A DNA stretch of 64,000 bases from Deltaproteobacteria bacterium (GTDB lineage Bacteria > Myxococcota > Kuafuiibacteriia > Kuafuiibacteriales > Kuafuiibacteriaceae). This document shows positions 34,466-42,958 of this stretch, in pieces. The stretch covers positions 2,294,001-2,358,000 of the forward strand of contig JADJBV010000002.1 of the NCBI GenBank assembly GCA_016703535.1. Direction: 5' to 3'. Position numbers and translations under genes: made by a program. The notes below the pieces were generated by a model. The model was given only the letters and a program-made list of their open reading frames with translations. It was not told the DNA's origin and made no database searches. Each line of letters opens with the position of its first letter. The first letter of the stretch is position 1.

Positions 34466-35686
34466 GGGTTCGTAGAGATCAACTTCCACTTTGGTGCCGG
34501 CGGGCAACACCTCGGCTCCGGCTTCGAACAACACAAAGCCGTCGGCCCGGGTGACGGTGGACAACAACGAGGCTCCACCCGGGATGGGCCGTGCCCGAGC
34601 CGGGCCTCCCGAGGGATCGGGCTCGAGCAAGACCCGGACGATGTCGACTCGATCGGCGGGCTTCTTCAAGGCTTCGGACAAGACCGCGGTTTGGCGTCGG
34701 TAGGGCCACCGGCTGGGCGCGCCCCCCAAACGTTCCAGCATGGGGCGACCGAAGAGATCCCAAGCGACGAAGGTGGCCACCGGATAACCGGGGGCCAACA
34801 AGAGGGCCGAGTGGGGCGTGAAGCCGATGCCGGTCGGCGAGGCCGGCTTCACTTGAATGCCGTGGATCGGCAGCTCGCCGAGCTCTCGGGCGATGACCGG
34901 CGCGAAGTCTTCTTGCCCGACGCTGGAGCCGCCGGTGACCACCACCAGATCGGCCCCCGGCGCGCTCAAGGCCTGGCGCAACACCTCGGGGCTGTCGCCG
35001 ATGATCGGGTGCAGCTCGGGGCGCCCCCCATCCCGACGAACCAGGGCCTCCAGCAAAAAGGAGTTGGACTCCACGATTTCGGTGCCGGTCGGCCGTCGCC
35101 CCGGCGGGATCAACTCGGTGCCCGAGGGAACGATCCGCACCACCGGGCGCTTTTGAACCGGGACCTCCAAGGCCCCGATGGTCGCCAACAAGGACAGGTC
35201 TTGGGGCCTGATCCGGCGGCCCCTCGAGAGCACCACCGCACCTCGGGTGAGGTCACAGCCGGTCTCCAAGATGTGTTGTCGAAGTTCGGCGGGCCGGCTG
35301 AAGTGGACCTCGTCGCCTTCGACCTTGGCCTCCTCGACCATCACCACGGCGTCGGCGCCCTCCGGGATCTTGCCCCCGGTCATGATCCGGACCGCCTGGT
35401 GATCACCCAAACGTCCTTCAAAGGTCTGGGCCGCCAAGATCTGGCCGATCACCCGAAGTTTCCCGGGCAGGTCTTGGGCCCGTACCGCGTAGCCATCCAT
35501 CGCCGAGCGCGGATGGGCCGGGACGTTTTGTTCCGCCAGCAGCTCTTCGGCCAAGATCCGGCCCAGGGCCTGACGGAAGGGGACTCGCTCCACCCCGAGG
35601 GGCCGGAGGCGCTGGGCGATCAGGGCTTGAGCTTCGGCGACGCTGGTTCGCCGGCCGAAGCCACGCATTCGAACGTCGCCGCTCAT
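34463..35686 (-). CDS. moeA: Molybdopterin molybdenumtransferase (MoeA)
   Basis: The product is 407 residues, the usual size. It inserts molybdenum into adenylyl-molybdopterin, the last step of Moco synthesis. Motifs are 'VPAHPRSAMDGYAVRA', 'RIMTGGKIPEGADAVVMVE', 'VPSGTELIPPG', 'ESNSFLLEALV' and 'VVVTGGSSVGQEDFAPV'. No other molybdenum-cofactor gene or molybdoenzyme is in the window. Its ATG overlaps the stop of the cytochrome gene (ATGA at 35683-35686), and its stop touches the ribosome site of the next gene. Confidence 0.94.
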   Translation of the reverse strand: MSGDVRMRGFGRRTSVAEAQALIAQRLRPLGVERVPFRQALGRILAEELLAEQNVPAHPRSAMDGYAVRAQDLPGKLRVIGQILAAQTFEGRLGDHQAVRIMTGGKIPEGADAVVMVEEAKVEGDEVHFSRPAELRQHILETGCDLTRGAVVLSRGRRIRPQDLSLLATIGALEVPVQKRPVVRIVPSGTELIPPGRRPTGTEIVESNSFLLEALVRRDGGRPELHPIIGDSPEVLRQALSAPGADLVVVTGGSSVGQEDFAPVIARELGELPIHGIQVKPASPTGIGFTPHSALLLAPGYPVATFVAWDLFGRPMLERLGGAPSRWPYRRQTAVLSEALKKPADRVDIVRVLLEPDPSGGPARARPIPGGASLLSTVTRADGFVLFEAGAEVLPAGTKVEVDLYEP

Positions 35687-36072
35687 CGCTTCAAGGTGCG
35701 CACGTGTTGGACCACCTTGCGGATCTGCTCGGGCTTCAGGGAGTCCTTGAAGGCCGGCATCTTGTCCCGCCCGTTGGTGGCCAAGTTGAAGATGTCTTCG
35801 TCGGACATCCGATTGTGGAGCTCGGCCGAGGTCAGGTCCCCGATCTTGGGCATCATCTGCCGCATCATCGCGCCCGTGCCGTCCGGGCCATGGCAGTTGG
35901 CGCAGGCCATCAGATAAAACCGTCGACCATCCGCGAGGTCACCGCCCGGTGCCGGCGCAGCGGGGGGCGGGGGGGCCGGAGGTGGGGCCTTGGGCGGAGC
36001 CGCCGCCGGCGGATCGTCGCAAGCGTAGGCCATCAGGGCCATCACCAAACTTGAGTAGAGGAATCCACGCAT
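35683..36072 (-). CDS. Lipoprotein cytochrome c, monohaem
   Basis: The product is 129 residues from ATG 36072. A lipoprotein signal ('LVMALMAYACDDP') is followed by a Pro/Ala linker of about 25 residues and a class I cytochrome domain. Haem is attached at 'CANCHGPDGTG', with Met of 'RDKMPAFKD' as the sixth ligand. 'LKPEQIRKVVQHVRTL' is the terminal helix. It acts in periplasmic electron transfer, partner unknown. It starts 50 bp after the stop of the pilin gene and is coupled to moeA by a 4-bp overlap. Confidence 0.9.
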   Translation of the reverse strand: MRGFLYSSLVMALMAYACDDPPAAAPPKAPPPAPPPPAAPAPGGDLADGRRFYLMACANCHGPDGTGAMMRQMMPKIGDLTSAELHNRMSDEDIFNLATNGRDKMPAFKDSLKPEQIRKVVQHVRTLKR

Positions 36073-36122
36073 CTGGGGCGGCCTTAACACGGCCGGCGCC
36101 CGAGCGAAAAGGACTCGGGGGT

Positions 36123-36644
36123 TCAGTCGACCATTCGAGCGACGCCCGCCCGAGTGACGTTGATCCGATTGGTAAGGCCCGTTTGGGTTTCGATGACGGA
36201 GATGTCCCCGAAAGCTCCGGTCCCGCCGTTCCGCTCGAAGCGGAGCACGTTACCGGGGAGGGGGGCATTGAGGACCAGGGTCAAGTCGGCGCCCAGGTAG
36301 TCGTCCAGGCGCGCGATCTTGTACACCAAGTTGTTTGGTGCCGCCGCCGGGTCCAGGGTCCACAACTGAACGCGGTACTCGGAGGGCGGACCGGCATTGA
36401 ACACCACGTCCACTCGATCCACTAGGAAAGGGAAAGCGCCGGTGGGTGACGCGCCCGTGACCGTGATGTTCCGAGCTTGTCGAAGCGTTGAGACCAGATC
36501 TCTGGTGGAGATCCTCAGCTGTTCCCGAGGCTGGAGCCGACTGAACATCGTCGTCGCCAACGCCGACAGGATGCCGACGATTGCGACAACCACCATGACC
36601 TCGAGGAGCGTGAAGCCCCTGCTTCTATCGCTTGTTGATCGCAC
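36123..36644 (-). CDS. GspH/FimU-type minor pilin
   Basis: The product is 173 residues from GTG 36644. The type III signal sequence ends 'SRGFTLLEVMVVVAIVGILSALA', with cleavage after Gly, Phe+1 and Glu+5. The head domain follows GspH/FimT ('STRDLVSTLRQARNITVTGASPT'). Minor pilins of this type prime pilus assembly with PilV, PilW and PilX. Its start lies inside the 3' end of the preceding small gene (20-bp overlap). Confidence 0.87.
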   Translation of the reverse strand: MRSTSDRSRGFTLLEVMVVVAIVGILSALATTMFSRLQPREQLRISTRDLVSTLRQARNITVTGASPTGAFPFLVDRVDVVFNAGPPSEYRVQLWTLDPAAAPNNLVYKIARLDDYLGADLTLVLNAPLPGNVLRFERNGGTGAFGDISVIETQTGLTNRINVTRAGVARMVD

Positions 36645-37005
36645 GCTCCACCTTCACCACGAACTGGCCTCGATCGAAGCTCAGCACGACGTCTTGGCCC
36701 TTCAACTTGGCGATCTCCGTCGCCACTTGGCTTTCCGGCGCGAACCGGAAGCGGCCGTACACCTCATTTTGGTGAATCCCAAGCCGAGAGACCTCGCTCG
36801 GGATGCCCTTCACCAGGTGCGGCATCTTCTCCAGGGCTGCGCGATCCTTCGCGCTCACCACCAACTGAACCACCACCGATCCATCCGCGGTGGAGTCCAC
36901 CTTCCCTCGAACGGTGCTCACCACGTCCGACGCCGCGGCCTCGGTCGCGCCGACCACCGGGAGCGCCAGGGCCAGCGCCAGTGACATAAGCCAGGTCTTC
37001 ATCAT
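36625..37005 (-). CDS. Small secreted protein between pilY1 and the GspH-like pilin
   Basis: The product is 126 residues. The signal peptide (TWLMSLALALALPVVGATEAAA) is followed by a compact beta/alpha domain ('VVVQLVVSAKDRAALEKMP', 'VVLSFDRGQFVVKVERAI'). AAGGAG lies 4 nt before the first of two adjacent ATG codons (37005, 37002). No family is recognised. Position inside the pilin group suggests an envelope or pilus role, but this is only context. Confidence 0.7.
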   Translation of the reverse strand: MMKTWLMSLALALALPVVGATEAAASDVVSTVRGKVDSTADGSVVVQLVVSAKDRAALEKMPHLVKGIPSEVSRLGIHQNEVYGRFRFAPESQVATEIAKLKGQDVVLSFDRGQFVVKVERAINKR

Positions 37006-37028
37006 CGGTCTCCTTCGCTCGGTCGCGG

Positions 37029-40000
37029 TCACGGCCGCAGGCGCCAGTTCAAGAAGCGGTTGCGGCCCATCTGGACCTGACGCGGGTTGAGGGAGCCGTT
37101 GTCGCCCAACACCATGACTGCGTCACGGCTGGCGACCAAGACGGGACCCATGCCGATATCCGCGCTGGTGTCGGTCGACGCCAACCGCTCGCCGGCCTCG
37201 TAGACCGAATTTCCGTTGGGGTCATAAACCGCCTCCGAGGTGCAACTGTCCACGGCGTAGAAGTTGGCAGTACCTGAACCCGCGTTCGGATCCGTGAGGT
37301 CTGGGCACTGAGACGGCGTCCCGGGAATGAAGCTCTTGAAATAGGCTGTCTGACCGAACACCAGCGGGTTCCTCAGAACCTGCTCGTCGTCTGCCAAGGT
37401 CAAGTACCAACCCTTGATTCCCGGGGCCAGGGTACGGGGATCGATCGAGTTGAGCGCGGTGACGTTGGTCAGGTTGGCCAAGGAGGTTCCGACGCCCACC
37501 GTGTTGTCATCCCAAAGGACACCGAAGAGGTTGCGACCCGCGCCCAGCAAGGTCGTGTTCACTGGGTTTTGCTGATCGCCGGTGGCGAACACCACCTGGA
37601 TCGAGTTGACGCCCGTGCAGCGGGATCGGACCAGATCCACTCGGGTCTGGATCTTCCGGAAGCTGAAGGACGACTGGGCGGAGGCCAAGGTCGACGGCCA
37701 CACTCCAGAGGCCACCAGGTCGCTGTTCAGCCGGATGATGCGGTTGACGGTCCAGGTCCCCGGCGTTGCGCCCTGGCTGAGGCGCCAGATTTGGGCGCAT
37801 TCGTCGGCGAAGTACGCCCGATCCACCCTGCCGGCGACGTCGAGCACCGAAATCTCGGAGGAGATCGAACACCGCATGTACTGCAAATCGCTATAGGCGG
37901 CTCCAGCCGTCGGATCGAAGCAGCGGCTGCCCACATCGTTGCCGTAGCAGTTGGAGGTGAAGCGCAACAACATGCCGTCGTCGGTGACCGTGGGGTTGAA
38001 GGCCTGGCTCGGGTCAGGGCCCGAAGCAGAACCGGCCGGTCCGTTCCAGCGGTTGAGGTCGACCACGAACAGCGACGGCGCCCAGAAATGGCTCAGGTTG
38101 GGCGGCGTACCGGTCGGGCTGGCCGCGGCCGTGAGGTACTCGATGCGATCGATGTCGAAGGCCTGGTGGCCGCCGCCGTTGCCGCTGCCGTCGGTGGCGA
38201 GCCGCAGGCTGATCATGTCGTCGTACACCCACTCGCTGGTGACCGCTCCGCCGTAGGTGCCGGTCAAGACGTCAGCGACGGTGCCATCCCCGGCCATGAC
38301 CTCGATGCGGTCGCCCGGCTCGATGTCGACCGTGTTGAACACCACCCGATAGGCATAAGCGCCAGGAATGACCAACGGGCCGACCGGAACGTCGAGGGGG
38401 GCGAAGTCAGGATAGCCGACGGGCCACAAGTAGTTGCAGTAGGCCGAGACCGCCGGCAACGAGGCGCAGGCCACGGGCGTAGGCACCGTCGAGACGTTCC
38501 ACTCGTCCTCCAGGTTGGAGGGGACCGGCACCGGGGAAGGCGCGGCGACCAGGTTGGTCACGCCATCGTAGCCACGCATGTGGCCGCTTCCGAAGACCGC
38601 CACTCGATACACCGCGTCGGGGTCGATGGTGTTGCTGACCCGCATCTGACCCAGCCACGGCGGCGACCAGGCGTCGGCCAGGTCACGATAGTGGGTGCCA
38701 GCCTGTCGGCGGAGCGCGAAGACCGGGTTGACGCCGGCCAGGAAGGTCCCGTTGAAGGTCGTCACTGGGATCAGGAAGTACGCCGCACCAGCGCGCCCGG
38801 CGCCCACCACCACAAAGGCTGCCTCGGTGGCCCCGATGCGCAGGTCCCCGTTCTGGTCGTCGAGGAACAGGCGCGGAGAGGAGTCCAAGAGGTAGGCCTT
38901 GCGGCGAGCCGTCGAGAAGTGCGCGAAGAGGTCGCGCAGGGAGTAGTTCATGGAGGGGTGGGGCGCCATCACTTCGGCCGGGATCAAGGCCGAGACCTCG
39001 AAGCCGTCGTTGGCACGGAACGCGTGGAACATGCCGTCATTGGCAGGCATGAAGATGAACTCCGGTCCGGGGAGCGCTCCACCCGGCTCGTAGCGCAGCA
39101 GGAGCGGCTGGGCATTTTGGGGGTCGCCGAGGGGCCATTCTGCCGCGGCGACGGGGTTCCGGTCGTCCGGGTCCTTGCCCGACACGTCGTCGTCGAAGGC
39201 GCCGTCATTGTCGCTCAGGTTCGAATCGAAGGTGTAGCCGTGGAGGCGGTTGATCCCGTGGACTCGCCCAATGCCGTGCATGTGGAGGTCATCCGTGCTG
39301 GCGATGGAGGGGCGCAACTGGGCGTAGGCCGCCCCGCCGAAGCGGTAGAACCGGATATTGCGCGGGTAGGCGAGGTTGATCTGCACCCGAGTTCGCAGCA
39401 ACGCCCCGGCGCCGCCGAGGGCGCTATTCACCGAGTTGTTCCCGGTGAACACGTCGACTGGATCGTCATTGTTGACCACCTGGGTCAGGTCCAAAGGATT
39501 TGCGGTGTAGAAGCAATCGTCGTTGGTCGTGTCAAAGTTCCCGGTCGGCAACAGATCCGGGAGGAGACAGTACCGCTTCAGGTTGCCCTGCCAGAGGCCC
39601 ACGGCCGCCGGCTTGAAGGAGGCCGAATAGGCGTCATTGCCTGCGAACAAGCCATCCAGCTGCAGGGTCGGCGCGGTGTTGGCCGCCCGGGTCCGGGTGA
39701 CCATGTTGTTGATGATCGAGTTGAACGCCGCGTCCAGTGCTCGGACGTTGGTCGCGTGGAAGTAGAGACCCTCCCCAAGGTTGGCGACGTTGATCAGGTT
39801 GGCCGGTGTGAAGGAACCCGAGAGGCCGAAGCCGATGGTGTAGGTCTTGATGTCCTGGGGCCCGGTCACGCCAGGGATCATGTCTTGATAGGCGGTGCTC
39901 ACACCGCAACCGGCGTTGATGGTGCCTGACATATAGGAGGCCGCACACCAGGGGCTGCCAGCACCGACGCCAAGGGTGTCGGGGGGCCCGGGCGCGTCCG

Positions 40001-40637
40001 CTTCGAAATCCATGGTCGTCCCACCGCCGTTCGGGTCGCCGTCGGAGAGCAACAACACGAAGCTCGGGCGACATTGCAGCGTGTTCCCGTTGTTGAAGTA
40101 GCTGCTGATGTGGGCGCCGGCGTCACGCAGCGCCGCGCTCATCTCGGTCGCGCCGCCCAAACCCATCGACATGACCGCGGTCTCCAGGTCGGTGAGCGAC
40201 GAGGCGAAGTTGGCCGCCAGGTAGTTGCCATTCGAAAACGGCCGGACGGCAAAGTTCACCCGGCTGGCCCAGCGGTCGAGGACGCCGTCACTGGCGTTGA
40301 AACACCCGACCAAGGAGGCCTTCAACTGATTGAGCTTGTCGTTGACGGCGCTCCCGTAGGTCCCGGTGTACCAGGGGCAGACCGAGGGCGAGGCCCCGCC
40401 CGCCATCGAGCAGGACTCGTCGAGGACGAGCTCCACCTGGAGCTGGGTCAAGGCTTGGAGGAACTGGTCCACCTGATCGGGCGGCTGTTGCCAATAGTAC
40501 TCGTCGGTGGTCGCCAGCGGATCGGGGTTCTCGGGGACGATGGCGTTGATCGGATCGCTCGGACCGAGCGCCTGCGCCGAGGAAGCCGCGAAGGTGAGGA
40601 GCGTGAAGCCGATTGGGGCAAGATATTTGGGGTTCAT
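37029..40637 (-). CDS. pilY1: PilY1-like type IV pilus tip/adhesin protein
   Basis: The product is 1202 residues with a signal peptide (1-24). A VWA domain starts near residue 70; MIDAS is 'LDESCSMAGG' (D73, S75, S77), with 'GGATEMSAAL' and 'LLLSDGDPNGG' completing it. The C-terminal two-thirds has the PilC/PilY1 beta-propeller pattern ('FIFMPANDGMFHAFRA' near 535, 'VFGSGHMRGYDG' near 690, 'VAGRVDRAYFADECAQIWRLS' near 955, 'VMVLGDNGSLNPRQVQMGRNRFLNWRL' at the end, each under 20 residues apart in motif use). It caps or presents the pilus and regulates retraction. The minor pilins pilX, pilW and pilV lie immediately upstream. Confidence 0.9.
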   Translation of the reverse strand: MNPKYLAPIGFTLLTFAASSAQALGPSDPINAIVPENPDPLATTDEYYWQQPPDQVDQFLQALTQLQVELVLDESCSMAGGASPSVCPWYTGTYGSAVNDKLNQLKASLVGCFNASDGVLDRWASRVNFAVRPFSNGNYLAANFASSLTDLETAVMSMGLGGATEMSAALRDAGAHISSYFNNGNTLQCRPSFVLLLSDGDPNGGGTTMDFEADAPGPPDTLGVGAGSPWCAASYMSGTINAGCGVSTAYQDMIPGVTGPQDIKTYTIGFGLSGSFTPANLINVANLGEGLYFHATNVRALDAAFNSIINNMVTRTRAANTAPTLQLDGLFAGNDAYSASFKPAAVGLWQGNLKRYCLLPDLLPTGNFDTTNDDCFYTANPLDLTQVVNNDDPVDVFTGNNSVNSALGGAGALLRTRVQINLAYPRNIRFYRFGGAAYAQLRPSIASTDDLHMHGIGRVHGINRLHGYTFDSNLSDNDGAFDDDVSGKDPDDRNPVAAAEWPLGDPQNAQPLLLRYEPGGALPGPEFIFMPANDGMFHAFRANDGFEVSALIPAEVMAPHPSMNYSLRDLFAHFSTARRKAYLLDSSPRLFLDDQNGDLRIGATEAAFVVVGAGRAGAAYFLIPVTTFNGTFLAGVNPVFALRRQAGTHYRDLADAWSPPWLGQMRVSNTIDPDAVYRVAVFGSGHMRGYDGVTNLVAAPSPVPVPSNLEDEWNVSTVPTPVACASLPAVSAYCNYLWPVGYPDFAPLDVPVGPLVIPGAYAYRVVFNTVDIEPGDRIEVMAGDGTVADVLTGTYGGAVTSEWVYDDMISLRLATDGSGNGGGHQAFDIDRIEYLTAAASPTGTPPNLSHFWAPSLFVVDLNRWNGPAGSASGPDPSQAFNPTVTDDGMLLRFTSNCYGNDVGSRCFDPTAGAAYSDLQYMRCSISSEISVLDVAGRVDRAYFADECAQIWRLSQGATPGTWTVNRIIRLNSDLVASGVWPSTLASAQSSFSFRKIQTRVDLVRSRCTGVNSIQVVFATGDQQNPVNTTLLGAGRNLFGVLWDDNTVGVGTSLANLTNVTALNSIDPRTLAPGIKGWYLTLADDEQVLRNPLVFGQTAYFKSFIPGTPSQCPDLTDPNAGSGTANFYAVDSCTSEAVYDPNGNSVYEAGERLASTDTSADIGMGPVLVASRDAVMVLGDNGSLNPRQVQMGRNRFLNWRLRP

Positions 40638-40654
40638 CAGTCTTCTTCTCCGCA

Positions 40655-41206
40655 TCACTGAAAGTGGCGAGTCCGAGATACGATACCTTGAGGCCGTGGG
40701 GCGAAGCGATAGAACTCGGCAGCCACCTCACGACGAGCCAGCGGCGGGCTCCCAGGTGTGGTGCGGTAGTCACCGGTAACCGCAATTTCGTACACGATCG
40801 ACCTCACCACCAAGGCCGAGCTCTCCTGCACCGGACCGTTGCGCACGTAACGCACGAAGGCCTCGGCCCGGGGACCGTCGGCTGGCGGGGGTTCGATGAA
40901 GTTCACCGCGTCCGGGTAACGTTCCTGTAGGGTGGGGTGGTCTGGCGACGGCGCAAAGCCCAAGCCCGGGACGAGCGGATTGGCCTCGAGGGCCGTTCGC
41001 TGATCCGTGAGGACCTCGTCCAGGGCCGACTCGGCGACCGAAAAACTCACGGCGTCCATCCGACCCGCCGCGGCGATCTCGGTGTCGCCCGTCGCCAGGT
41101 TGACCATGGCGAGGGTGGCCCCGGTCAGGATCGCGATCAGGATCATGACGGTCAGGAGGGCCGCACCCTTTCGGCCCGAACGTGGGTGGCGTCTGTAGTG
41201 GCTCAA
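40655..41206 (-). CDS. pilX: PilX-like minor pilin
   Basis: The product is 183 residues from TTG 41206, which overlaps the pilW stop (TTGA). The hydrophobic helix 'GAALLTVMILIAILTGATLAM' follows a basic start with Gly before the helix, as in PilX N-terminal domains, and lacks the Glu+5 of typical pilins. The mature part includes 'FSVAESALDEVLTDQRTAL'. The order pilV-pilW-pilX-pilY1 supports the call more than sequence alone. Confidence 0.8.
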   Translation of the reverse strand: MSHYRRHPRSGRKGAALLTVMILIAILTGATLAMVNLATGDTEIAAAGRMDAVSFSVAESALDEVLTDQRTALEANPLVPGLGFAPSPDHPTLQERYPDAVNFIEPPPADGPRAEAFVRYVRNGPVQESSALVVRSIVYEIAVTGDYRTTPGSPPLARREVAAEFYRFAPRPQGIVSRTRHFQ

Positions 41207-42324
41207 TTGAGGACTCCAAACTGCATGTGGCCAGTGTTTTTGAGTTCGACCGAACTCGACAGGACCCGGCGCCGGAACCGGTCGGTGCCGACGGCCGGGA
41301 AGCAGACCCCGGGTGCAATCGAGGAGCAGACTTGGCCAGAGACGCCCTCGACCTCTTGGGTGCGGGAGCGGGCAATGACCTCGACGTCGATGCGGATCCG
41401 GTTGGCGTTGTCGATGCCTCCCGCGGCGGTAAAGGCGACCGTGTTGTCGACCGCCAGGGGCGGAGGAAAGGTGGGTGGGCGTTGCTCGATCACTCGGAAA
41501 TGAACGCTCTCGACGCCTTCGCCCATCAGGTTGCCGTTGACCGCGCAGATGCCGCGGCCCCCAAAACAGGGCGAGGGAGCGCCGACGGCGAGGATTGCGC
41601 CCGCAAGGTCTCGGGTCAGGTCCACCCGAAAAAGGTCCGGTCCATCCGCCGCAAACTGAACGAAGTAGAGCGCGTCAAAGAAGCCGCGGAAGAGGGTCCC
41701 GCCGGAGTAGTTGGCGTTGAGGGCGCTGCCGTCGGTCTGAAACAAGTCACCGCGGTTGATGAACGTGATCCGGTCGCAGAGACCGCCGGCGGCGGGGCTT
41801 AGGCACTGGCTGTCGGTGCATCCCACGCCAACGTTGACGTTGGTGATCTCGATAACTCGGCTCACCGTGTAGGCCTCGTCCACCATCACCGCGAGTTCGT
41901 TCGGCTGAGGCGCGACCCACTCCGGAAAAGCTCCGCCGCAGACCTCGAAGTTACCGGGTGCGGGGGCGTCGTAGGTCGCGATGCTGCGCGCGGGACCGTA
42001 GGCGCCGCGAATCCGGAGGTCATCGGAGACCGACGCTCCGTGGTTGAAATCGCTAGAGTTGAACTGACCTCCACCAAACACACCGAGGTCGAGGCCGCTG
42101 AAGGTACCGTCGGCGCGGTAACCGCTGCCGAGGCCGGCGAGCTGGAGATCCCGACGGATCGCGTCGATGGTGACCCGCGCGTTCTGCTCGGTATCGAGCA
42201 CGTATTCGGTCTGCTTCCGAGTGCGGATCTGTTGTTGGGCGAACATGAAGGCGCCGGCCGTGATGATCACGAAGATCCCCACTGCCACCATCACCTCGAC
42301 GAGTGTGAAGCCTCGGCGTCGCAT
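41203..42324 (-). CDS. pilW: PilW-like minor pilin
   Basis: The product is 373 residues, long for a pilin but usual for PilW. The prepilin signal is 'RRRGFTLVEVMVAVGIFVII', with cleavage before Phe and Glu+5. The helix continues with 'RTRKQTEYVLDTEQNARVT', and 'IDAIRRDLQLAG' is a PilW hallmark. The large head holds several Cys ('CTDSQCLSPAAGGLC'). It overlaps pilX by 4 bp and follows pilV by 3 bp. Confidence 0.87.
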   Translation of the reverse strand: MRRRGFTLVEVMVAVGIFVIITAGAFMFAQQQIRTRKQTEYVLDTEQNARVTIDAIRRDLQLAGLGSGYRADGTFSGLDLGVFGGGQFNSSDFNHGASVSDDLRIRGAYGPARSIATYDAPAPGNFEVCGGAFPEWVAPQPNELAVMVDEAYTVSRVIEITNVNVGVGCTDSQCLSPAAGGLCDRITFINRGDLFQTDGSALNANYSGGTLFRGFFDALYFVQFAADGPDLFRVDLTRDLAGAILAVGAPSPCFGGRGICAVNGNLMGEGVESVHFRVIEQRPPTFPPPLAVDNTVAFTAAGGIDNANRIRIDVEVIARSRTQEVEGVSGQVCSSIAPGVCFPAVGTDRFRRRVLSSSVELKNTGHMQFGVLN

Positions 42325-42327
42325 GAG

Positions 42328-42846
42328 TTATCGATCTCCCAGGGACCGAGTGGTCTGGATTTGGTGAAAGCGGCTGCTGGCGTCCAGCCAACACACCGAG
42401 ATCCGGGCCACCCGAGAGGTCGGGTGCGTGACCGCGTTGGGGTGAGGCTGAATCCCGACGTCGATGATGTACGGCCCGCCCTTGCCCGGGCTCCCGTCGA
42501 TGGCTCCGACCCCGACGGTCTCGACCGGAACCGGGTCGATGGTCTGGACGCGGCATCCCGACGCGGGAGGTGCGGTCAACACTCCTCCTGGCCCCATGCA
42601 CCCTGGCGCAGCACCGTTACACAACACCGCGATCTCTGCCGGAGTTTTGGTGGAGAGTTCATCCGCCCGCATCTGCAATAACAGGGAGGCGTTGGACATG
42701 TCTTGAGAGCGACGGGCGGACTGGGTCAAGTTGACCTGCAGGCCCAAGATGCCGACCATCCCGATCGCCAGGACGGCGGCCGCGACCATGGTCTCGACTA
42801 GAGTAAACCCGGAATTGGATCGGGAGGGGCGCACGATGGCTGTCAC
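42328..42846 (-). CDS. pilV: PilV-like minor pilin
   Basis: The product is about 172 residues from GTG 42846; GTG 42834 is an alternative. The signal is 'SNSGFTLVETMVAAAVLAIGMVG' (Phe+1, Glu+5) and the next stretch 'LGLQVNLTQSARRSQDMSNASLL' is typical of PilV. The first gene of the minor pilin run; no strong ribosome site is visible. Upstream lies a 112-bp gap to the end of the dehydrogenase gene, where a promoter could be. Confidence 0.8.
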   Translation of the reverse strand: MTAIVRPSRSNSGFTLVETMVAAAVLAIGMVGILGLQVNLTQSARRSQDMSNASLLLQMRADELSTKTPAEIAVLCNGAAPGCMGPGGVLTAPPASGCRVQTIDPVPVETVGVGAIDGSPGKGGPYIIDVGIQPHPNAVTHPTSRVARISVCWLDASSRFHQIQTTRSLGDR

Positions 42847-42958
42847 AGTGCAAAGCGACGGCCAGCGCCTGGGGCTCCGCCTTCCCCTCCAAATTCGGTC
42901 AACCTCGCAAGCTCTTGCATAGGCCAACTTGCGGGGTGCCCGGACGCCCGGACCGGGG

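Noticed and set aside
34463..35686. A molybdenum-cofactor gene cluster around moeA
   Set aside because: No other Moco gene or molybdoenzyme was found in the window.
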